10,593 bases of DNA, taken from assembly GCA_046728975.1 (NCBI GenBank), contig JBKPFU010000115.1:1-10593 (forward strand). Direction: 5' to 3'. The notes beneath the pieces are model-generated. The model was not told the DNA's origin, made no database searches, and saw nothing but the letters and a program-made list of their open reading frames with translations. Positions within the stretch are counted from its first letter, which is position 1. The number at the start of each line of letters is the position of its first letter. This DNA is from JBKPFU01 sp046728975. GTDB lineage: Bacteria; Actinomycetota; Thermoleophilia; Gaiellales; Gaiellaceae. Of the stretch, positions 1-5,821 are shown in pieces. Made by a program: the position numbers and the translations under genes.

Positions 1-825
1 CGCCGACGGGAGTTCGTGACGATCAGGCGTGGGTACGACCCCGACCAGGTCCGGGCGTACCTCGTGCAGCTCGCCGATCAGATCGAGCTCATGCGCGTGC
101 TGCTCCGCGACGCGCAGGCCGAGGCGCAGACCGCGCGCCGAACGACCGAACAGCCTCGCCAGGATCCCTACCAGCAGCTCGCGGAACGGGTCGCGAGCGT
201 GATCCGCGAGGCCGACCACGCCGCCGAGGCGATCACGGGCGAGGCCCACCGCGACGCGGAACGAGTGACCCGCGAGGCGCGCGCGGACGCGGACCGGATC
301 CGGACCGACGCCCAGTCCAAGGCGGAGGAGGCCCGATCGCGTGCGGAGACCGCCGTGCGCACCGCGCGCCAGGAGGCGGACCGGACGATCGCCGGCTTGT
401 CCACCCGCCGCGACGCGCTCGTGGATCAGATCGCCTCGATGCAGGAGCGGCTGATCGGCGTCGCCCGTGATCTCGAGAGCGCGATGGACGTCCAGTTCAC
501 GATCCCGGACATCCCGGCGATCAAGGATCTGCTCGACGAGCCCGCCGAGGGAGCAGCGGCGGACGAGAACCCCTCATCGAAGGAGATCGCACCATCGGCC
601 GAGGCCCGGGATGACGCCGCCCACCCGGGCGAAGTGGAGGCATCCGCCGCTCGCGAACCGACGATCATGGTGGCCGAGGCCGGCGACGACGACCCGGGGA
701 TCCTCGACCCGTCCTACGAGGAGCTGTGGGAGGGGACCGGCGCGGTGAAGCTCGACATCCCCGCGCTCGATCTGGACTGGGGCGATATCGACGACGAGGG
801 CGACGACGACCGTCCGCACGCCTGA
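1..825 (+). CDS. DivIVA-domain coiled-coil protein, 5' end missing
   Basis: The frame is open from base 1 to the TGA at 823-825. A GTG at 16 could be read as a start, but the codons before it (RREF) continue the DivIVA N-terminal pattern (F, a few residues, RGYD, EV/QV, a-L). The real start therefore probably lies 10-20 codons upstream of the window. In visible numbering, RGYDPDQV begins at residue 10. Residues about 60-160 form a proline-free, Ala/Glu/Arg-rich heptad-like stretch, a long coiled coil. The C-terminal ~100 residues are acidic and low in complexity, ending in Asp-rich runs. DivIVA-type proteins assemble at curved membrane or at poles and septa and recruit growth or division machinery; that role is inferred here. 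At the position of the membrane-inserting Phe of B. subtilis DivIVA this protein has Arg. It is not clearly Wag31, which has a longer N-terminal domain. The class is fairly sure, the specific role unknown. Confidence 0.8.
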   Translation, partial: RRREFVTIRRGYDPDQVRAYLVQLADQIELMRVLLRDAQAEAQTARRTTEQPRQDPYQQLAERVASVIREADHAAEAITGEAHRDAERVTREARADADRIRTDAQSKAEEARSRAETAVRTARQEADRTIAGLSTRRDALVDQIASMQERLIGVARDLESAMDVQFTIPDIPAIKDLLDEPAEGAAADENPSSKEIAPSAEARDDAAHPGEVEASAAREPTIMVAEAGDDDPGILDPSYEELWEGTGAVKLDIPALDLDWGDIDDEGDDDRPHA

Positions 826-856
826 GGACCCGGTCGAGCCGTCGTAGCCCGCGCCG

Positions 857-879
857 CATGCCTGGATAATCCAGGCATG
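857..879. repeat. Perfect 10-bp inverted repeat over the prfA start codon
   Basis: The left arm CATGCCTGGA (857-866) and right arm TCCAGGCATG (870-879) are exact reverse complements around a 3-nt centre, TAA. The last three bases of the right arm are the ATG of prfA. No T-run follows, so it is not a typical intrinsic terminator. In an RNA read through from the upstream gene it would fold into a hairpin that buries the start codon. As DNA it could be an operator that overlaps the candidate -10 hexamer. Function is inference; the symmetry is directly visible. Confidence 0.8.
865..870 (+). promoter_or_regulatory. Candidate -10 hexamer for leaderless prfA transcription
   Basis: GATAAT matches the TATAAT consensus at five of six positions. 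Its last T lies 7 nt before the A of the prfA ATG at 877, the spacing expected if transcription begins at the start codon. Leaderless mRNAs of this type are common in Actinomycetota. No Shine-Dalgarno sequence is seen before this ATG, which fits. No convincing -35 hexamer is visible at 16-18 bp. Confidence 0.5.
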
Positions 880-1977
880 GATCTCTCCGACCGACTCGCG
901 GACCTCGAGCAGCGCTACGAACGCCTCCAGGGCGAGATGGCGTCGCCCGACGTGGCGAAGGACCCCGATCGTCTGCGCAGGCTGGGCAAGGACCTGTCCG
1001 AGCTCGGCGAGATCGTCGCGCCGTTCCGCGAGTACCGCGCGGCCCTGCGGCAGGTCGAGGAGGCGACCACCCTCGCCAAGGAGGAGCCGGACTCGGAGAT
1101 GTCGGCGTTCCTGCAGGGGGAGGCCGAGACCGCCGAGGCCCGGGCCGCCGAGCTCCGCACCCGACTGGAAGCGCTCCTCGTCCCCAAGGATCCCAACGAC
1201 GGCAAGGACGTCGTGGTCGAGATCCGCGCCGGGGCGGGCGGCGACGAGGCGGCGCTGTGGGCCGGGACGCTCTACGAGATGTACCAGCACCAGGCGGAGC
1301 GCCAGCGCTGGAAGACCGAGGTGCTCTCCGCCTCGCCCTCGGACCTCGGCGGGTTCAAGGAGATCGTCCTCGAGGTCAAGGGCAGGGACGCGTACTCGCG
1401 GCTGAAGCACGAGTCCGGCGTCCACCGTGTCCAGCGCGTGCCCGTGACGGAGTCCTCCGGGCGCATCCACACCTCGACGGCGACCGTGGCGGTGCTGCCG
1501 GCGGCCGAGGACGTCGAGGTCGACATCCGGCCGGAGGACCTGAAGATCGACGTGTTCCGTTCGGCCGGCCCCGGTGGGCAGTCCGTGAACACGACCGATT
1601 CGGCCGTCAGGATCACGCACAAGCCGACCGGCATCGTGGTCGGGAGCCAGGAGGAACGCTCGCAGCTGCAGAATCGCGAGAAGGCGATGCGGTACCTGCG
1701 CGCCCGCCTGCTCCATCGTGCGCAGGAGGAGGCCGCCGCCAAGGAGGCCGCGGCTCGACGCTCGCAGGTCGGGACCGGCGAGCGCGCCGAGAAGATCCGC
1801 ACGTACAACTTCCCCGAGAACCGCGTGACCGATCACCGCGTCAAGCTGACCGTCCACCGCCTGCCCGACGTGCTGGCGGGGGACCTGGACGCGTTCGTCG
1901 ACGCGCTGCACGCCGCCGAGCGCGCGGACCAGCTTGCCCGCGGCGACGACGAGGGCGACGTGGAACGGGATCGCTGA
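877..1977 (+). CDS. prfA: Peptide chain release factor 1 (RF1)
   Basis: RF1 recognises UAA and UAG in the ribosomal A site and triggers hydrolysis of peptidyl-tRNA. The 366-residue product has the usual family length. It shows an N-terminal helical region, the acidic GAGGDEAALWA segment near residues 118-128, the tripeptide PVT at 189-191 (the PxT stop-codon reader of RF1, where RF2 has SPF), and the catalytic GGQ at 233-235 inside AGPGGQSVNTTDSAV. Gln235 is the residue normally methylated by PrmC, whose gene starts 2 nt after this stop. ATG 877 is chosen because MDLSDRLADLEQRYERL matches the RF1 N-terminus. There is no Shine-Dalgarno, and the ATG lies inside an inverted repeat with a -10-like box, suggesting leaderless or repressible expression. 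Identification is secure. Confidence 0.98.
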   Translation: MDLSDRLADLEQRYERLQGEMASPDVAKDPDRLRRLGKDLSELGEIVAPFREYRAALRQVEEATTLAKEEPDSEMSAFLQGEAETAEARAAELRTRLEALLVPKDPNDGKDVVVEIRAGAGGDEAALWAGTLYEMYQHQAERQRWKTEVLSASPSDLGGFKEIVLEVKGRDAYSRLKHESGVHRVQRVPVTESSGRIHTSTATVAVLPAAEDVEVDIRPEDLKIDVFRSAGPGGQSVNTTDSAVRITHKPTGIVVGSQEERSQLQNREKAMRYLRARLLHRAQEEAAAKEAAARRSQVGTGERAEKIRTYNFPENRVTDHRVKLTVHRLPDVLAGDLDAFVDALHAAERADQLARGDDEGDVERDR

Positions 1978-1979
1978 CC

Positions 1980-2810
1980 GTGCGTCCGGCCGAGGTCCTA
2001 CGGCGCGCCAGCGGCTACCTGGATCGGCACGGGGTCCAGAGCCCCGACGCGACGGCCGAGATCCTGTTGATGCACGTGCTCGGCACCGATCGCGCGGCGC
2101 TGTACGCGCGTTCGGCGGGGCTCGACACGCGTGAGGCCCGGATGTTCGGCCGCGCGATCTGTCAGCGATGCGCCGGCACGCCGGTGCAGCACCTGACGGG
2201 CGATGAACAGTTCCGAGGGATCACGCTCGAGGTCCGGCCCGGCGTGTTCGTCCCCCGGCCCGAGACCGAGCTCCTCGTCGAGCACGCGCTCGCGGAGGTC
2301 GGCGACGGCGAGGACCCCGTGGTCGTCGACGTGGGCACGGGCACCGGCGCGATCGCGCTCGCCGTCAAGGATGAGCGACCCGATGCCACGGTGTTCGCGA
2401 CGGACCTGTCCGCCGAGGCCGTCGAGCTCGCCCGGGCGAACGCCGCACGGCTGGGGCTCGCCGTGACCGTCCTGGAGGGCGACCTTCTCGAACCTGTGCC
2501 CGTCGACCTGCGGGGATGGGTCGACGTCGTCGTGAGCAACCCGCCGTACGTACCGGCGGAGGACCTCGAGGACCTGCCGGCCGAGGTGCGGGCCGATCCC
2601 GTCCTCGCGCTGGTCGGGGGGATCGACGTCTACGAGCGGCTGGGTGCGCAAGCCTCCCGATGGTTGCGCGCCGGCGGCGTCCTGGCGGTCGAGATCGACG
2701 CCAGGCTCGGCGACCCCGTGGTACGTGCGCTCTCGACCGCGTTCGCGGAGGTCCGCGTCGAGCGCGATCTCACCGGCCGCGACCGGATGGTCCTTGCCCG
2801 GGCGCCGTGA
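1980..2810 (+). CDS. prmC: Peptide chain release factor N5-glutamine methyltransferase
   Basis: The 276-residue product transfers a methyl group from S-adenosylmethionine to the Gln of the GGQ motif in release factors, raising termination efficiency. An N-terminal helical substrate-binding domain (about residues 1-85) includes the conserved GTPVQHLTGDEQF stretch and the VFVPRPETELLVE segment. The Rossmann methyltransferase domain follows, with VDVGTGTGAIAL around residues 116-127 and the NPPY active-site motif at 187-190. The frame is open further upstream, but that region overlaps prfA and reads as an Arg-rich shadow. GTG 1980, 2 nt after the prfA stop, gives the family N-terminus (RPAEVLRRASGYL). 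Its stop overlaps the tsaC start (GTGA), so the three genes are surely co-transcribed. Confidence 0.96.
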   Translation: MRPAEVLRRASGYLDRHGVQSPDATAEILLMHVLGTDRAALYARSAGLDTREARMFGRAICQRCAGTPVQHLTGDEQFRGITLEVRPGVFVPRPETELLVEHALAEVGDGEDPVVVDVGTGTGAIALAVKDERPDATVFATDLSAEAVELARANAARLGLAVTVLEGDLLEPVPVDLRGWVDVVVSNPPYVPAEDLEDLPAEVRADPVLALVGGIDVYERLGAQASRWLRAGGVLAVEIDARLGDPVVRALSTAFAEVRVERDLTGRDRMVLARAP

Positions 2811-3445
2811 CCTCCGCGCTCGACCCCATCGAGGCGGCTGCGCGGGCGGCGCTCGACGGCTCGCTCATCGTCCTGCCAACCGACACGGTCTACGGCATCG
2901 GAGCTCGGCCCGACGATCCCTCGGCCACCGCGCTGCTGTTCGAGGCGAAGGGACGCCCGCGCGAGCTCGAGCTGCCGGTGCTCGTGCCCTCGACGGAGGC
3001 CGCCCGGCGGGTCGCGACCTTCGACGAGCGCGCCGAGGCGCTCGCCCTCCGGTTCTGGGCGGGCCCGCTCACGATCGTGCTGCCGCGCACCGAGGTCGCC
3101 CGGGTGTGGGACCTGGGCGGCGACCCGACGACGATCGGCATCCGGATCCCGCACGAGCCGCTCGCCCTCGCGGTGCTCGCGCGCACCGGCCCGCTCGCGG
3201 TCACGAGCGCGAACCGCAGTGGAGCGCCCACGCCCACGACGTGCGACGGGGTCGAGGCCACGTTCGCCGACGCCGTCGAGGTCTACCTCTGCGCACCGGA
3301 GCCGCTCACGGCCTCGGCCTCGACGGTGGTCGACCTCGCCCACGGCGAGCCGTCCGTCGTGCGCGAGGGTGCGGTGTCGGAACGAGCCATCGCGGAGGCG
3401 TTGCGCGATCTCGGACCGCCCGGGAGCTCTCAGGGCCCGGTGTAG
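2807..3445 (+). CDS. tsaC: L-threonylcarbamoyladenylate synthase (YrdC/Sua5 family)
   Basis: This enzyme makes threonylcarbamoyl-AMP from threonine, bicarbonate and ATP, the first step of the t6A modification at position 37 of ANN-decoding tRNAs. The 212-residue protein is a single YrdC domain without the extra C-terminal Sua5 domain. Visible motifs are LPTDTVYGIG (residues 23-32), the KGRP segment that contributes substrate-binding Lys and Arg, RFWAGPLTIVLP, and SANRSG starting at Ser134. Start GTG 2807 overlaps the prmC stop by 4 nt; earlier starts in the open frame would lie deep inside prmC. The usual KGRPxxKPL is KGRPRELELP here, a mild variation. The neighbour order prfA-prmC-tsaC matches Rv1299-Rv1301 of M. 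tuberculosis. The TAG stop lies inside the candidate promoter of the next gene. Confidence 0.94.
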   Translation: MTSALDPIEAAARAALDGSLIVLPTDTVYGIGARPDDPSATALLFEAKGRPRELELPVLVPSTEAARRVATFDERAEALALRFWAGPLTIVLPRTEVARVWDLGGDPTTIGIRIPHEPLALAVLARTGPLAVTSANRSGAPTPTTCDGVEATFADAVEVYLCAPEPLTASASTVVDLAHGEPSVVREGAVSERAIAEALRDLGPPGSSQGPV

Positions 3446-3448
3446 ACT
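3443..3448 (+). promoter_or_regulatory. Candidate -10 box before the phosphatase gene
   Basis: TAGACT fits the actinobacterial TANNNT pattern and is directly preceded by TG. Its last T is 10 nt before the ATG at 3458, so an initiation site 7 nt downstream of the box would leave a leader of about 3 nt. The absence of a Shine-Dalgarno in this gap fits near-leaderless translation. The box shares its first three bases with the tsaC stop codon. No clear -35 is seen, so this is tentative. Confidence 0.4.
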
Positions 3449-3457
3449 CGCGGCCCC

Positions 3458-4045
3458 ATGACAAGGGTCCTGGTGGTGTGCACGGGCAACGTGTGTCGAT
3501 CGCCGATCGCCGAGGGGTTCCTGCGCGCCGCGTTCGCGGAGCGGATGGGGCCCGACGCGCCCGAGGTCACATCGGCGGGGACGATGGGATGGACCGGCTC
3601 GGGCGCGGATCCGAGCTCGATCCGTGCGGCCGCCGAACGCGGGGTCGACATCTCGAGTCATCGCGCGCGTGAGATCTCCGAGGAGGACGTCGCTCGGGCG
3701 GACGTGGTCGTCGCGATGGCCCCCGAGCACGCCCGAGCGTTCACCCGGGAGGCGGGCTCGCGCATCTTCACGCTCAAGGAGCTCGTCCGGCTCCTCGAGG
3801 CCTTGCCCGAGACGGAGGGCGCGTCGCTCGGACGCCTGCCCGACCGCATCGCCGAGGCCGACCGGCTCCGTCGGGGAGGTTTCGAGGGCGACCCACGGGA
3901 CGAGGAGATCGATGACCCGCTCGGCATGCCCCTGGACAGGTTCCGGGCCGTCGCCGCCGAGCTCGACGCGTGGTGCTCGCGGCTGGCCGACGGGCTCGTC
4001 GGCCACACGGATGAACGCAGGGCCACCGGATCGACGGGATCCTAG
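3458..4045 (+). CDS. Low-molecular-weight protein tyrosine phosphatase family protein
   Basis: The P-loop CTGNVCRSP begins at Cys8, giving the C-x5-R-S signature with nucleophile Cys8 and Arg14. The SAGT segment (about residues 40-43) and a C-terminal DDPLGMP, which would supply the general-acid Asp, complete the fold. Such enzymes remove phosphate from phosphotyrosine, or from phosphoarginine in the YwlE subgroup. YwlE carries Thr in its CTGNTCRSP loop; Val12 here is closer to the Ile of tyrosine phosphatases, so tyrosine specificity is favoured (inference). At 195 residues it is about 45 longer than the usual ~150, mainly through a charged insertion around residues 108-148 before the Asp motif. 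Arsenate reductase activity is an alternative, but less likely here. It lies 12 nt after tsaC and 2 nt before rpiB, in the same order as ywlC-ywlE-rpiB of B. subtilis. Confidence 0.88.
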   Translation: MTRVLVVCTGNVCRSPIAEGFLRAAFAERMGPDAPEVTSAGTMGWTGSGADPSSIRAAAERGVDISSHRAREISEEDVARADVVVAMAPEHARAFTREAGSRIFTLKELVRLLEALPETEGASLGRLPDRIAEADRLRRGGFEGDPRDEEIDDPLGMPLDRFRAVAAELDAWCSRLADGLVGHTDERRATGSTGS

Positions 4046-4047
4046 GC

Positions 4048-4494
4048 GTGCGGATCTCGATGGGATGCGACCACGCGGGGTATCCGCTCAAGGAGGCGCT
4101 GAAGGCGTACCTGACCGAGCGCGGGCACGAGGTGCTCGACGTCGGCACCGACTCGGAAGAGATGGTGGACTACCCGGACTTCTGCGCTGCCGCCGCGCGC
4201 GCGGTCGTCGACGGGCGCGCGGACCGCGGGATCGTGCTCGGCGGGTCGGGACAGGGGGAGCAGCTCGCCGCCAACAAGGTCAATGGTGCCCGGGCCGCGC
4301 TCTGTAACGACCTGCACCTCGCGGACCTGTCCCGCCGCCACAACGACGCGAACGTGCTCGCGATGGGGGGCCGCATCGTCGCCGTGCAGCTGGCCAAGGA
4401 GATCGCGCAGCTGTGGTTGGACACACAGTTCGAGGGCGGCCGACATGTGCGGCGCCTCGAGCAGGTCGCAGAGATCGAGCGAGGAGAACGCTGA
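4048..4494 (+). CDS. rpiB: Ribose-5-phosphate isomerase B (RpiB/LacA/LacB family)
   Basis: The 148-residue product interconverts ribose 5-phosphate and ribulose 5-phosphate in the pentose phosphate pathway. Family motifs are GCDHAGYPLK near the N-terminus, NKVNGARAALC in the middle, SRRHNDANVLAMGGR with His98, and the C-terminal QFEGGRHVRRL phosphate-binding stretch. Instead of the catalytic Cys of E. coli RpiB (ICGTG), this protein reads LGGSGQGEQLAANK at 64-77, with Gly in place of Cys and Glu71 placed like the catalytic Glu75 described for M. tuberculosis RpiB. It should therefore be an actinobacterial-type, Glu-dependent isomerase. Start GTG 4048 lies 2 nt after the phosphatase stop. The stop shares one base with the glyA ATG (TGATG), so translation is probably coupled. 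Confidence 0.95.
   Translation: MRISMGCDHAGYPLKEALKAYLTERGHEVLDVGTDSEEMVDYPDFCAAAARAVVDGRADRGIVLGGSGQGEQLAANKVNGARAALCNDLHLADLSRRHNDANVLAMGGRIVAVQLAKEIAQLWLDTQFEGGRHVRRLEQVAEIERGER
4481..4486 (+). promoter_or_regulatory. Ribosome binding site of glyA
   Basis: GAGGAG inside the rpiB 3' end lies 7 nt before the ATG at 4494. It fixes that ATG as the glyA start, although the frame is open further upstream. Confidence 0.75.
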
Positions 4495-5774
4495 TGCCCG
4501 AACACGCCAACGACGGCTTCGTCGCCGACTGGGACGTGCTGCGCGAGGCCGACCCGGAGGTCGCCGCCGCGATCGCCGGCGAGCTTGGCCGCGAGCGCTC
4601 GACACTGCGCCTGATCGCGTCGGAGAACTACGCGAGCCCGGCCGTGCTGGCCGCCCAGGCCTCCACGATGAACAACAAGTACGCCGAGGGCTATCCCGGC
4701 CACCGCTACTACGGCGGCTGCCGGTTCGTCGACGTCACCGAGCAGCTCGCGATCGATCGCGCGAAGGAGCTGTTCGGCGCCGACCACGCGAACGTGCAGC
4801 CGCACGCCGGCGCGCAGGCCAACATAGCCGTGTTCGGGGCCTTCCTGCAGCCGCGTTCGGAAGACACGGTGCTGGGGCTCGTGCTCGCGCACGGCGGGCA
4901 CCTGACGCACGGCTCGCCGGTCAACGTGTCGGGCAAGTGGTTCACGTTCGTCGGCTACGAGGTCGACCGCGAGACCGAGCAGCTCGACTACGACCGGATC
5001 CGCGAGCTCGCCAAGGAGCACCGCCCGAAGATCGTCCTCGCGGGGTACACGGCGTATCCGCGAGTGATCGACTGGCAGGCGTTCCGCAGCATCGCGGACG
5101 AGGTCGGCGCGATCCTGTGGGTGGACGCGTCGCACTTCATCGGCCTGAGCGCCGGCGGGGCGTACCCGAGCCCGGTCCCGTTCGCCGACGTCGTGACGTT
5201 CACCACGCACAAGACGCTTCGCGGTCCACGAGGCGCGATCATCCTTTCCCGCGAGGAGCACGCGAGGGCGATCGACAAGGCTGTGTTCCCGATGATGCAG
5301 GGAGGGCCGCTCGAGCACGTGATCGCGGCCAAGGCCGTCTGCCTCAGGGAGGCGATGGCGCCCGGCTTCCGGGACTACGCGGCGCGCGTGGTGCGCACCT
5401 CCCGGGCGCTCGCGCAGGGGCTGGCCGACGAGGGCATCCGGCTCGTGTCCGGCGGCACCGACTCGCATCTGTCGCTGTGCGACCTCCGTCCGCTCGGGAT
5501 CGGGGGCAAGCAGGCGGAGGCCGTCTGCGACGAGATCGGGATCGCGATCAACAAGAACGGGATCCCGTTCGACCCCCAGCCGCCGCTCGACCCCTCGGGG
5601 ATCCGCCTGGGCACGCCGGGACCGGCGACGCTCGGGATGGACGAGCCGGAGATGAAGGAGGTCGCCGGCATCATGGGCGTGGTGCTCCGCGACCCGAGCG
5701 ACGACGGCGTCAGGGCCGGCGCTCGCGCGCGCGTCGCCGAGCTGGTCGACAGGTTCCCCGCATACCCCCGCTGA
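4494..5774 (+). CDS. glyA: Serine hydroxymethyltransferase
   Basis: This PLP enzyme converts serine and tetrahydrofolate to glycine and 5,10-methylene-tetrahydrofolate, the main entry to the one-carbon pool. The 426-residue product carries LIASENYASPAVL, NKYAEGYPGHRYYGGC, LAHGGHLTHGSPVN and the Schiff-base motif TTHKTLRGPRG with Lys240. Asp211 and His214 keep the same spacing to the lysine as E. coli D200, H203 and K229. Arg371 in SGIRLGTP matches the carboxylate-binding R363. Deviations: the PLP-phosphate loop is QPHAGAQAN rather than the usual QPHSGSQAN or SGA form, the segment after the Asp is DASHFIGL rather than DMAHIAGL, and Leu380 replaces the second conserved Arg (E. coli R372). It could be a divergent SHMT with altered kinetics, but the core machinery is present. 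Its start overlaps the rpiB stop, and a good Shine-Dalgarno precedes it. Confidence 0.95.
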   Translation: MPEHANDGFVADWDVLREADPEVAAAIAGELGRERSTLRLIASENYASPAVLAAQASTMNNKYAEGYPGHRYYGGCRFVDVTEQLAIDRAKELFGADHANVQPHAGAQANIAVFGAFLQPRSEDTVLGLVLAHGGHLTHGSPVNVSGKWFTFVGYEVDRETEQLDYDRIRELAKEHRPKIVLAGYTAYPRVIDWQAFRSIADEVGAILWVDASHFIGLSAGGAYPSPVPFADVVTFTTHKTLRGPRGAIILSREEHARAIDKAVFPMMQGGPLEHVIAAKAVCLREAMAPGFRDYAARVVRTSRALAQGLADEGIRLVSGGTDSHLSLCDLRPLGIGGKQAEAVCDEIGIAINKNGIPFDPQPPLDPSGIRLGTPGPATLGMDEPEMKEVAGIMGVVLRDPSDDGVRAGARARVAELVDRFPAYPR

Positions 5775-5807
5775 GCCCCGGGCCGGAACCGCCGCCGGGC
5801 CCTCCCC

Positions 5808-5813
5808 AGGGAG
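5808..5813 (+). promoter_or_regulatory. Ribosome binding site of the wecA-like gene
   Basis: AGGGAG lies 8 nt before the ATG at 5822 and supports that start, even though the reading frame is open through all of glyA in another phase. Five of its bases can pair with CTCCC at 5802-5806, but the loop would be only 2 nt. Confidence 0.65.
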
Positions 5814-5821
5814 TAGCATCG

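Noticed and set aside
826..835. GGACCCGGTC here and its exact reverse complement at 7173-7182 as a shared operator
   Set aside because: A 10-base match in two GC-rich gaps is weak; there is no internal symmetry and the two differ in distance to their promoters.
574..1911. Long open frame on the minus strand opposite prfA (445 codons)
   Set aside because: It is an antisense shadow of GC-rich codons in prfA and the upstream gene. Its composition is low-complexity, with no recognisable domain, and strong RF1 coding lies on the other strand.
1257..1979. Upstream extension of the prmC frame, apparently a 517-residue protein
   Set aside because: The first 241 codons overlap prfA in another phase and read as Arg/Gly/Pro noise. 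The PrmC family begins at GTG 1980.
5802..5813. Small inverted repeat CTCCC/GGGAG before wecA as a terminator or attenuator
   Set aside because: The stem is 5 bp with a 2-nt loop, too tight to fold well, and no T-run follows.
4283..5821. Upstream extension of the wecA frame to 941 residues
   Set aside because: It overlaps glyA completely in another phase. The family N-terminus and a Shine-Dalgarno place the start at 5822.
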